Shown here: positions 45,580 to 53,251 of the stretch, piece by piece
How the letters are laid out: each line of letters starts with the position of its first letter
Numbering within the stretch: position 1 is the stretch's first letter
Source: an uncultured Pseudomonadota bacterium
GTDB lineage: Bacteria; Myxococcota_A; UBA796; SXON01
Direction of reading: 5' to 3'
Assembly (NCBI GenBank): GCA_903844155.1
Contig: CAIMSU010000233.1
Location: forward strand, 20,854 to 84,853
DNA: 64,000 bases
The notes under the pieces: generated by a model
What the model was told of the DNA's origin: nothing
The model's input: the letters and a program-made list of their open reading frames with translations, nothing else
Databases searched by the model: none
Position numbers and translations under genes: made by a program

Positions 45580-45954
45580 TCACCGGCCGAGCTCGGGGAT
45601 CGTCATCGGAGGGGCCGAGGCAGGGATCGGCTCCACACCGCGCATCGGGGCAGCCCCGGTCGGCGCCATCGCGTCGCCAGCAGGCGAAGGGCGAGGCGCG
45701 AGCGAGGCTGCCGGCAGCATCGCCACCTCGTCGATCAGCGCCATCGCGCGCTGCAGGTCGGTCGGCGCCGGGGCCGGAATGGGCTGGATGGGCGCATTGA
45801 TGGCGTTGACAGCGGTGTGCTGGGGAGCGACGGGCGCGGCTTCCACGACTACCTTCTCGGATGGGGGAATGTACATCGCGCAGGCGTGGGCACCGGGCGA
45901 TGTGAGAGCGAGGGCAAGGAGGGCGACGATCGAGGGGGCGAAAAGGCGGTTCAT
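45580..45954 (-). CDS. Small secreted Pro/Ala-rich protein
   Basis: 124 residues. A signal peptide (FAPSIVALLALALTSPGAHA) is followed by CAMYIPPSEKVVV and a Pro/Ala-rich tail of low complexity. The Cys directly after AHA could be a lipid anchor, though the context is not a classic lipobox. Function unknown. It is just upstream of the tetrahaem cytochrome gene on the same strand. The longer reading from 45993 adds residues before the signal and is not preferred. Confidence 0.6.
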   Translation of the reverse strand: MNRLFAPSIVALLALALTSPGAHACAMYIPPSEKVVVEAAPVAPQHTAVNAINAPIQPIPAPAPTDLQRAMALIDEVAMLPAASLAPRPSPAGDAMAPTGAAPMRGVEPIPASAPPMTIPELGR

Positions 45955-46037
45955 GGGAGGCTCCGTGGGGGTTCGCGACCACAACGGCGGCACGGGTCCG
46001 GGGCTTACACCATGCAGCTTGTTAGACCCCTCCCGCG

Positions 46038-46931
46038 ATGTCCAGCGATCCCGACTCCATCCCTCCTGTCGACGGCGCCGTCCGCTGGTTCGAGCAGGCC
46101 CCCGGCCCCCTGGTCGCCGAGCCGCGCCAGAGCACCGCGCCGGACGGGCTCTGGGTGCGCTGCCCCGGGTGCCAGACGATCCTGTTCCGGCAGGTCCTCA
46201 TCGAGACCCTGGGCGTGTGCCCGACCTGCCAGCACCACCACCGCTGGGAGTCCCTCGCCCGCCTCCACCACCTCGTGGACCCCGGCACATTCACCCGTCA
46301 CGACGCCGATGTTCTGCCGCTCGACCCGCTCGGTTTTGTCGACGGCAAGCCCTACGGCCAACGCCTCACCGCCACCCAGAACCGCCTCGGCGAGCCCGAT
46401 GCGTACGTGGCCGGAAGCGCCCTGCTGCTCGGCCTTCCCGTTGAGATCGGCACGTTCAACTTCGCGTTCATGGGCGGGTCCATGGGCAGCGTGGTGGGTG
46501 AGCTGGTCACACGCCAGATCGAGCGCGCCATCGACCGGCGCGTGCCGACCATCGTGATCTCGGCGTCAGGCGGCGCGCGCATGCAGGAGGGCATCTTCTC
46601 GTTGATGCAGATGGCGAAGACGTCAGCCGCGCTCGCTCGCTTGCGCGACGTCGCGCGGATGCCCTTCATCAGCCTGCTGACGGACCCGACGACGGGCGGC
46701 GTCGCGGCGAGCTTTGCGATGCTCGGCGACGTCATCCTCGCCGAGCCGAACGCGCTGATCGGCTTTGCCGGCCCGCGCGTCATCCGCGAGACGATCCGTC
46801 AGGAGCTGCCGCCCGGCTTCCAGACCAGCGAGTACCTGCTCGAGCACGGCCTCGTCGACCAGATCGTGCCGCGCGCGCAGCTCCGCGAGACGCTCGGCAG
46901 GCTCCTCCGCGTCCTCACGCCAAGCGCGTAG
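46038..46931 (+). CDS. accD: Acetyl-CoA carboxylase carboxyltransferase beta subunit
   Basis: 297 residues. The zinc ribbon (CPGC at about 42 and CPTC at about 61) and the crotonase-like core with GGSMGSVVGE, SASGGARMQEG, LTDPTTGGVAASFAMLGD and GFAGPRVI are diagnostic. With AccA, not in this window, it transfers the carboxyl group from biotin to acetyl-CoA in fatty acid synthesis. It is followed after 7 bp by folC, the common accD-folC arrangement. Confidence 0.96.
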   Translation: MSSDPDSIPPVDGAVRWFEQAPGPLVAEPRQSTAPDGLWVRCPGCQTILFRQVLIETLGVCPTCQHHHRWESLARLHHLVDPGTFTRHDADVLPLDPLGFVDGKPYGQRLTATQNRLGEPDAYVAGSALLLGLPVEIGTFNFAFMGGSMGSVVGELVTRQIERAIDRRVPTIVISASGGARMQEGIFSLMQMAKTSAALARLRDVARMPFISLLTDPTTGGVAASFAMLGDVILAEPNALIGFAGPRVIRETIRQELPPGFQTSEYLLEHGLVDQIVPRAQLRETLGRLLRVLTPSA

Positions 46932-46938
46932 GACGCTC

Positions 46939-48228
46939 GTGCGCAGCCATCCCACCCTCGATCCGCTTGCCATGGCGGGCGTCAAGATGGGTCTGGAGCG
47001 GATGCGCAGCTTCCTCGCCAGCATCGGCGATCCGCACCTCGCCTACCCCGTCATCCACGTGGCGGGAACCAACGGCAAGGGCAGCGTTTGCCGGATGGTC
47101 GCGGCGATCCTGGCGGCCGAGGGGTACAAGGTCGGCGTCACGACGTCGCCGCACCTGCAGCACATCAATGAGCGGATCCGGGTCTCGCAGGGGCCGGGAC
47201 CGGCGACAGCAATCTCGGACACCGCCTTGAACGCCGTGATCGAGCAGATCCGGGTCGCGCGGGACGACTGGGCGAGGAGCGCGTCGGGCTTGCGGGGCGA
47301 GCTTGGCGAGACGGGGATGCCGCTGACCTGGTTTGAGTTCTCGATCGCCGCCGCGTTCCTCCATTTTGCGCAGGAGCGCGTGGACGTCGCGGTCGTGGAG
47401 GTCGGAATGGGCGGGCGGCTGGACGCGACCAACGTGGTCAGGCCGGACGTCACGGCGATCGTGACGGTAGGCCTTGACCACACCGACCACCTTGGCCCGG
47501 ATCATGCGAGCATCGCGGCCGAGAAGGCGGGGGTGATCAAGGCGGGCGTGCCCGTGGTGGTTGGACCGTTGCCGCGCGCCGCCCTCTCGGTCGTGCGGGC
47601 TCAGGCCCGTGAGCGCGCGGCGCCGATTTTCGAGTGGGGAACGGAGTTTGTTGGCGGGGGCACGTGTACAGACGCGCACATCCGAACGTCAAGGGTCGAG
47701 CGATCCGGGCTCCAGATCGGGCTTTGTGGCGATCACCAACTCACCAACGCGGCCGTCGCCTGTCAGCTCGTCGACCTGTTCCGGCTGCCCGTGTCCGAGG
47801 AGGCGGTGCGCATCGGGTTGTTGAACGCCCACAACCGGGGGCGGCTGGAGTGGCTGGCGCCCGACCTGCTTGTGGATGGCGCGCACAACGCCGACGGCGC
47901 CAACACGCTCGCGCAGTACCTGAGCACGCGCCCCCACGAGCGCAAGCGCACGCTCGTGCTCGGGGGCGGGTCCGACAAGGACGTCCGCTCCGTCGCCGTG
48001 GCGCTCGCGCCCCAGGTCGACCGCATCCTGACGACGGCTGGTACGCACGCAAAGGCCCGTTCCCCCTGGGAAGTAGCGCGTGAGCTCGAAGGGCTGCATC
48101 TCCCCGTTCATCCCGCCGGCCCGCTCGCGGACGCCCTCGCCGCGGCGCGAAATGGCGCGGACCTCGTGATTGTCGCTGGTTCGCTGTACCTGATCGGCGA
48201 CGTCCGCGATCTGTTGGGGCTGCCCTGA
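46939..48228 (+). CDS. folC: Folylpolyglutamate synthase / dihydrofolate synthase
   Basis: 429 residues from the GTG at 46939, which has AGGA five bases upstream. HVAGTNGKGSVCRM is the P-loop, TSPHLQHINERI and VEVGMGGRLDATN the ATP and Mg-binding stretches, and GLDHTDHLG and DGAHNADGA complete the Mur-ligase fold. It adds Glu to folates. A frame extending upstream overlaps accD and is not used. The last base is shared with the next start (TGATG). Confidence 0.94.
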   Translation: MRSHPTLDPLAMAGVKMGLERMRSFLASIGDPHLAYPVIHVAGTNGKGSVCRMVAAILAAEGYKVGVTTSPHLQHINERIRVSQGPGPATAISDTALNAVIEQIRVARDDWARSASGLRGELGETGMPLTWFEFSIAAAFLHFAQERVDVAVVEVGMGGRLDATNVVRPDVTAIVTVGLDHTDHLGPDHASIAAEKAGVIKAGVPVVVGPLPRAALSVVRAQARERAAPIFEWGTEFVGGGTCTDAHIRTSRVERSGLQIGLCGDHQLTNAAVACQLVDLFRLPVSEEAVRIGLLNAHNRGRLEWLAPDLLVDGAHNADGANTLAQYLSTRPHERKRTLVLGGGSDKDVRSVAVALAPQVDRILTTAGTHAKARSPWEVARELEGLHLPVHPAGPLADALAAARNGADLVIVAGSLYLIGDVRDLLGLP

Positions 48229-49436
48229 TGCTCATCGCCGGCCTCGCCGAAGGCCCCGACGCCGCGGCCGCGCTCGTGGAGCTGGTCGACGGGAAAGCGG
48301 AGCTTCGCGCGCTCGTCTACCAGCAAAGCGTCGACCGCCAACCGCACAGCGCTGCGTTCCCGTCCGCGGCGTTGGATGCCGTGTTGGACGTGGCGGGTCG
48401 CAAGCCGCGGGACCTCGACCGCATCGTCGTCACAGGGCTGCGCGCCGTGCCGATGCCGAAGGGGGCGTCCCCAGGCATCCAGCGGGTCGCCGCCAGTCGG
48501 CGCCTCGCCAGCGTGTTTCGAACGACCGGCGCTTACCGGGCAAGCCACGATCGCGCCGCTGCGCGCGTGGAACAATGGGCCTCTGACGCTGGCTTTCGGG
48601 CCTCCATCAGCACCGTGGAGACCGACCTCGCGCACGCGCACCTCGCGTACCGCACGAGCGGCGCCGGTCGGGTGGTGGTGATCGTCGCCGGGACCTGGCC
48701 GGACGGGGCGGGAATCAGCGTATTTGAAGCGCGCAACGGGCAGATCGACCCGCTCCCCGCTCTGGGCCGGGGGGCGGGGCGCGCCTCGATCGCCGAGGTG
48801 CTGCGCGCGCAGAAGCCGGGAGAGCGCGTCATCCTCGCCGGTGATGCGTTTGCCCATGGTTTTGGACGGGATCGGCTTGGCCCGACGTCGAGCGTAGCCC
48901 CGCTCCTCGGGAACGGCGGGGCTGCCCTCGGCGCCGCGCTCTGGGAAGCCGGGCCGTCGCCAGCAAACCTGGATTGCGGGCTTCTGGGGCCTGGTTTCAC
49001 CTCCGACTCCGCGTACAAGGCCCTCTCCAACGCCCAACAACCCCGTGATCGCGCCACCCGCGAGGACGTCGTCACCGCCGCAACCAACGCCCTCCGGCGC
49101 GGCGAGCGCGTGGCCTGGGCGGTTGGACGGGCGGGAAGCGAGGCGGATCTGCTCCCCGGGCGGGCGCTCCTCCACCGGGATGACGGCGTCGCCGGTTGGC
49201 GCCTGCTCCTCGGGGATCCGCAGCGCGCGGGCGACATCGTCGCGGTCGAACCGACGCTTCGAGCGCTCCTCACCGTTACCGGCCCGCTGCGGGCGTCGCC
49301 GCTTGCCCGGCCCGGGGAACCCGCCGCGCTCACCCCAACGGACGTGATCCGCGTCTTCCGCTCCGCCCGTGGCGACACCCCCACCGAACCGCCCCCCGCG
49401 CTGCTCGTCCTCGACGACTACCTCGTCGCCGGCTGA
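48228..49436 (+). CDS. Degenerate NodU/CmcH-type carbamoyltransferase homologue
   Basis: 402 residues. The N-terminal 180 residues recall the carbamoyltransferase family (DAAAALVELVDG, FPSAALDAVLDVAG, DLDRIVVTG; ASHDRAAA). The C-terminal half keeps ALGAALWEAG, LGPGFTSDSAY and GERVAWAVGR, but the usual GRMEFGPRALGNRS motif is reduced to GRAGSEADLLPGRALLHR, and the His ligand pattern of the active family is not clear. It may be a catalytically altered member. It is coupled to folC by a one-base overlap. Confidence 0.6.
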   Translation: MLIAGLAEGPDAAAALVELVDGKAELRALVYQQSVDRQPHSAAFPSAALDAVLDVAGRKPRDLDRIVVTGLRAVPMPKGASPGIQRVAASRRLASVFRTTGAYRASHDRAAARVEQWASDAGFRASISTVETDLAHAHLAYRTSGAGRVVVIVAGTWPDGAGISVFEARNGQIDPLPALGRGAGRASIAEVLRAQKPGERVILAGDAFAHGFGRDRLGPTSSVAPLLGNGGAALGAALWEAGPSPANLDCGLLGPGFTSDSAYKALSNAQQPRDRATREDVVTAATNALRRGERVAWAVGRAGSEADLLPGRALLHRDDGVAGWRLLLGDPQRAGDIVAVEPTLRALLTVTGPLRASPLARPGEPAALTPTDVIRVFRSARGDTPTEPPPALLVLDDYLVAG

Positions 49437-49453
49437 CGGATTACGTTGGCTGC

Positions 49454-50251
49454 ATGTCCAGACTCCCCTCGTCCGCCCTGCCCTTCCTCCTCGGTCTACC
49501 GGCTTTGTGGCTCGTCCCGGCCTGCTCGGGCAAGACCACTGCGAGCGATGATTCCGCCGGCGCCGCCACGCTCACCGTGCTGATGAACGCCCCCACGCCC
49601 ACGGCGACCTACTACGCCAACCAGCAGGTGCCATTCGAGGTCATCGCTCGCGTGGACGGCAAGCCCACGGACATCACCCACGCCACCTGGTCGTTGGACG
49701 ACGGCGCGCAGACCAAGGACGCTGCGAGCGGCAACTTCGACGGGATGTCCGCCGGGAGTCACACCGTTCACGTGGACGTCCTGGCCGGCGGATTGACCGG
49801 TTCCCTCGACGAGACATTCACCGTCTCGCCGCCCGAGGGCGACACGGACACCGATACAGACTCCGACACGGACACCGATACCGGCACGGGCACGGGCATG
49901 GCCTACGTGGGCACCATCGCCGCAAACATCGACTACAACGGGCAGTTCGGCTCCTTCGGCAGCCCCTGCCCCGGCACCATCAGCTACAGCGTCGATACCA
50001 CCGGGAGCTTCGATGGCACCGGGGACTGCGTCACCACGGACGGCGGCTACGACTTCCCGTTCACGCTCCATGGCACGACACCCCCGGTCGCCGGCGAGCT
50101 GGTCATGACCTACAACGGGAACCCGGCCCGCACGCCGTTCAGCGGGCACGGCGCCGCGGGCGGCACGATGAGCGCCACCTACGACACGACCCAGACCTAC
50201 GCTAGCGACACGGTGCGGATCTACGGGACCTGGACCGCGGACCCCCAGTAG
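49454..50251 (+). CDS. Lipoprotein with an Asp/Thr repeat linker
   Basis: 265 residues. A lipobox (LPALWLVPAC) is followed by an Ig-like segment (about 40-130), a linker of alternating Asp and Thr (about 134-154), and a beta-rich C-terminal domain (about 155-265) with two Cys. The Asp/Thr linker recurs in the lipoprotein at 63266-63865. Such low-complexity linkers are common in myxobacterial surface lipoproteins. Function unknown. Confidence 0.7.
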   Translation: MSRLPSSALPFLLGLPALWLVPACSGKTTASDDSAGAATLTVLMNAPTPTATYYANQQVPFEVIARVDGKPTDITHATWSLDDGAQTKDAASGNFDGMSAGSHTVHVDVLAGGLTGSLDETFTVSPPEGDTDTDTDSDTDTDTGTGTGMAYVGTIAANIDYNGQFGSFGSPCPGTISYSVDTTGSFDGTGDCVTTDGGYDFPFTLHGTTPPVAGELVMTYNGNPARTPFSGHGAAGGTMSATYDTTQTYASDTVRIYGTWTADPQ

Positions 50252-50260
50252 GTTCGGCCC

Positions 50261-51067
50261 ATGCACGCCTTTCAGCGCACCGAGCTCCTCGTGGGCAAGC
50301 CCGCGTGGGGACGCATCCAGTCCGCACGGATGATGGTCGTTGGCCTTGGCGGCGTCGGCGGCTACGCAGCGGAGGCGCTCGCGCGGGCGGGTGTCGGCCA
50401 CCTCACGCTCGTGGACTTCGACAAGGTCTGCCTGACGAACCTGAACCGCCAGGTGCACGCGACGCGCAAGACCGTTGGCGCGTCAAAGGCCGGGCTGATG
50501 GCTGACCGCTGCCGGTCGATCAACCCCCGGCTCGACCTCGTCGCCCACCCGGTGTTCTTCGAGGCGGAGAACGCCGAGATGCTCCTGGGCCCAGGCTACG
50601 ACTACGTCCTGGACGCGATCGACAATGTGACCGCAAAGATCGCGCTGCTCGAGGCGTGCCACCGGCGCGGCCAGCCCGTGCTCTCGGCGATGGGCGCGGG
50701 AGGGCGGACCGATCCGACCCGGATCCGGGTCACCGACATCGGGCAGACGGCGCGGGATCCGCTGGCGCGCGTGGTGAGGCGGGAGCTGCGGGAGCGCGGG
50801 ATCGAGGCGGGGATTGAGTGCGTGTGGACGGACGAACCGCCGAACGAGCTGGACGCCGTGGTGCAGGACGAGTTCAACTGCATCTGCCCGTGGGGCGAGA
50901 ACGATCACCACACGTGCAGCCACCGGAACGTGGTCCAGGGGACCGTGTCGTGGATTCCGGCGATGTTCGGGATGATGCTCGCGGGCACGGCCGTGAACCG
51001 GCTGCTCGACCGACCGGTGCTGAGCGCAGATCGCCGAGCGCCGGCATCGGCGGGCCGAGCCGAATAA
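50261..51067 (+). CDS. tcdA: tRNA threonylcarbamoyladenosine dehydratase
   Basis: 268 residues of the ThiF/E1-like TcdA (CsdL, YgdL) family. VVGLGGVGGYAAEALARAGVG binds ATP; the following VDFDKVCLTNLNRQ and DAIDNVTAKIALLEAC are standard. It adenylates and cyclises t6A at position 37 of tRNAs to ct6A. It starts 9 bp after the lipoprotein gene and shows no adjacent csdA/csdE. Confidence 0.92.
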   Translation: MHAFQRTELLVGKPAWGRIQSARMMVVGLGGVGGYAAEALARAGVGHLTLVDFDKVCLTNLNRQVHATRKTVGASKAGLMADRCRSINPRLDLVAHPVFFEAENAEMLLGPGYDYVLDAIDNVTAKIALLEACHRRGQPVLSAMGAGGRTDPTRIRVTDIGQTARDPLARVVRRELRERGIEAGIECVWTDEPPNELDAVVQDEFNCICPWGENDHHTCSHRNVVQGTVSWIPAMFGMMLAGTAVNRLLDRPVLSADRRAPASAGRAE

Positions 51068-51094
51068 ACTCGCCGTGCTTACGTCCAAGCGCTG

Positions 51095-52480
51095 ATGTTG
51101 CACGCACCCCTCCTCACCCCATTCGCCGCGTTTCACCTCCTCGTGCCCTTCGCGGCGGCGGAGGACACCGTTGCGCCGGCGGCACCGCAGGCGACGCCCG
51201 TGGACGCCCGCTTCGCGCTCGCGCTCTACTGCAACCCCACCTGCGATGAGAAGGTTTTCGACAGCCTGGAGCAGGATCTTTCCGCCATCCCCGCGGTCGA
51301 GGGCTTCGACGCGACGGTGACGGCGCCCGGCCGCATGATGGGCCTCACGGAGACGACCGCGAGCGCGACGGGCGCTGACAGCGGCTTTGCGGCCCCCGAC
51401 GCCGCGTTCATCGAGCAGTACGGCGTGAACGTGGACCGCGCAGACCTCCTCGCCGAGTCCGAGTCTGTCATCCTGGTCTGGTTCGCCTCACCGCGGGACC
51501 AGGCCGTCGCCACGCTCGCGACAGCGCACACAGCGTTCGTGAACGCTGCGAAGGTGGCGAACGGCTGGGTGGAGGACCTCGACACGCAGAGCCTTTACGG
51601 GCAGGATTCCTGGGCTGCAAAGGACCCGAACGGCCCGCTGACGGACTGGTTCGTCGTCGAGGACAACAACCCCACGACCAGCGACGCCCCTGCACCAGCG
51701 GATCTCCGCCTCGTCACTCGCGGGCTCCGCCGCTTCGGCGACCGGGAGCTCGTCCTCGACCACGTCCCGGCCGACGGCAGCGGAGACGCCGCCTGTGTGT
51801 TGGACGCCGTCGCCGTCGCCCTCCACGCTCGCGCCGACGTCCCCACCAGCCTGGACGTCGCGACCGCCCAGGCGCGTGGCACCGCAGCGCTCGCCGAAGC
51901 GCCGACGCTCGACGACGACCCGGAGGGGCCGCTGCTCTCCGTCGCCTTCAAGGGCCAACTGCTGGCCGACGCGGAGCTCGGCGTGGCCACTGCTGCCCCG
52001 GCCGAGGCCCCACCCGCTGAAACCACGGACGCGCTGGCCGCCGTTCCCGCCCCCGTCGCCAGGGACGCCGAACACGCTCCAGTCGCGCCCGCCGACGCGA
52101 CGCCTGTGGCCCCTCCGCCTTCAGCCCATGCAGCGGTAGCGTCGACCCCGGCGTCCCTCGCAGAAGCGCAGGCGGCGATGCGCGCCCGTCTCTCGACCGT
52201 CGTCCACGACGCGCTCACCTCGGGCCTCCCACCCGGAGACGCTGTGGCCGTCTCGGTCCCTTACCCCAACGCCGACGGCACCCGCGAATACCTGTGGGTA
52301 GAGGTCCATAAGTGGCAGGGCTCCGTGCTCACCGGCGTGGTCGTCACCCAGCCGTCCAAGACGAAGTCCGTGCAGCGCGGGCAGAGCGTGAACGTGGAGC
52401 AGGGGCAGATCTTCGACTACGTCTGGAAGCACGCCGACGGGACCCGTGAAGGCAACACCACCGCGCCGTTCGTGCACTGA
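51095..52480 (+). CDS. Secreted protein with C-terminal DUF2314-like domain
   Basis: 461 residues. A signal peptide (about 1-22) precedes a domain (about 35-290) that I cannot name, then an Ala/Pro-rich spacer (about 290-365), and a C-terminal segment (about 395-455; REYLWVEVHKWQGSVLTGVV and IFDYVWKHADG) matching the DUF2314 pattern. Function unknown. The first 150 residues contain the paired Cys CNPTC. It converges on the TfoX-like gene. Confidence 0.65.
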   Translation: MLHAPLLTPFAAFHLLVPFAAAEDTVAPAAPQATPVDARFALALYCNPTCDEKVFDSLEQDLSAIPAVEGFDATVTAPGRMMGLTETTASATGADSGFAAPDAAFIEQYGVNVDRADLLAESESVILVWFASPRDQAVATLATAHTAFVNAAKVANGWVEDLDTQSLYGQDSWAAKDPNGPLTDWFVVEDNNPTTSDAPAPADLRLVTRGLRRFGDRELVLDHVPADGSGDAACVLDAVAVALHARADVPTSLDVATAQARGTAALAEAPTLDDDPEGPLLSVAFKGQLLADAELGVATAAPAEAPPAETTDALAAVPAPVARDAEHAPVAPADATPVAPPPSAHAAVASTPASLAEAQAAMRARLSTVVHDALTSGLPPGDAVAVSVPYPNADGTREYLWVEVHKWQGSVLTGVVVTQPSKTKSVQRGQSVNVEQGQIFDYVWKHADGTREGNTTAPFVH

Positions 52481-52497
52481 GCCGGGCCTAGCCCGGC
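52481..52497. terminator. Candidate bidirectional hairpin between convergent genes
   Basis: GCCGGGC, CTA, GCCCGGC forms a perfect 7-bp stem with a 3-nt loop. It lies immediately after the DUF2314-like stop and overlaps the stop codon of the TfoX-like gene on the other strand. No T-run follows on the plus side, so intrinsic termination is only plausible. Confidence 0.4.
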
Positions 52498-52829
52498 GCC
52501 CGACTCTTTCGCGCGGCCTTTGGCTTCGGGGGGGTCGCGGCCCGGATCTGACGAACCGTCTCGACCCACTCCGGGTCGGTAAAGCGGACGAGGGCGATGC
52601 GCGCGTACCCTTTGGCGCCCGGGTACGGCGCCTCTGCGTTGCCGCACAGGGCCTCGATCTCCGCGTCGGTCAGCCCACGTAGCTTCAGGAAGAGCGCCCC
52701 GCGGTCAATGATGGCGGCAGGCGCCTCATCGACGTACGCGGTCCACCCGCCGAACATCTGCTGGATGCGAACCCTCCCGAACACCGCGAGGTGCGCGGCC
52801 AGCGCGTGCGCCACCGGTCGGTCTGTCAT
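52488..52829 (-). CDS. TfoX N-terminal domain protein
   Basis: 113 residues. The segment MFGGWTAYVDEAPAAIIDRGALFLKL and AKGYARI match the TfoX N-terminal domain (PF04993). The C-terminal TfoX domain is absent, as in many stand-alone members; the last 20 residues are Lys/Arg/Pro rich. In Haemophilus TfoX controls competence, but stand-alone N-domain proteins have no assigned role. The gene follows the small HTH gene by 4 bp and probably shares its promoter. Confidence 0.8.
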   Translation of the reverse strand: MTDRPVAHALAAHLAVFGRVRIQQMFGGWTAYVDEAPAAIIDRGALFLKLRGLTDAEIEALCGNAEAPYPGAKGYARIALVRFTDPEWVETVRQIRAATPPKPKAARKSRAPG

Positions 52830-52833
52830 CGTG

Positions 52834-53097
52834 CTAGCCCGCCTGCGCGATCTTCCCGGCGCGCTCAGCGAGCAGGCGCTCCACCTCGGGGTGCACCTGG
52901 TACATCGTGATCACCGTCCCGAAGGTGTTCTTCCACTGCCGAACCCGCTCCCGGCTGACGCCAAACTCGTCAGCAACAACCTGGCCACTCTCGGACTGGG
53001 CAAGCGCTTCGAGCAACCGGCGGAACCGAGCGCGCCCGTAGGTCTTCATGAAATTGCGCGCGACGCGCTCCCGGCTGCGGTTGTTGGCGATGGGCAT
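52834..53097 (-). CDS. Small helix-turn-helix DNA-binding protein
   Basis: 87 residues from the ATG at 53097, which has GGAGG six bases upstream. A helix-turn-helix is clear at about 39-62 (VVADEFGVSRERVRQWKNTFG), of the homeodomain-like or sigma-4 type. The N-terminal part is basic (NNRSRERVARNFMKTYGRARF). The frame continues upstream to 53307 but the strong ribosome site supports the shorter form. It is the first gene after a near-consensus promoter and is followed by the TfoX-like gene. It may autoregulate, since a TTGAC/GTCAA inverted repeat covers the -35. Confidence 0.75.
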   Translation of the reverse strand: MPIANNRSRERVARNFMKTYGRARFRRLLEALAQSESGQVVADEFGVSRERVRQWKNTFGTVITMYQVHPEVERLLAERAGKIAQAG

Positions 53098-53176
53098 GAT
53101 GAACCTCCAGTTTCGGACTGCAGAGAGAGGGACCTGAACGTCACGCCTTCGGGACTTGCTCTCGGGCGATGAAGGA

Positions 53177-53205
53177 ATCATAAACGCAGCCCGTTGACGT
53201 GTCAA
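53177..53205 (-). promoter_or_regulatory. Near-consensus sigma-70 promoter of the HTH gene
   Basis: On the minus strand TTGACA (53205-53200), a 17-bp spacer and TATGAT (53182-53177). The -35 is perfect and the -10 matches five of six. The -35 is also the left arm of TTGAC-AC-GTCAA, a possible operator. The 5' leader to the start codon is about 75 nt. The surrounding 150 bp is more AT-rich than the window average. Confidence 0.8.
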
Positions 53206-53251
53206 GGATCTGGACGGACAAAGAACCCGCCTTGAAACTACCTTAGTGAAC

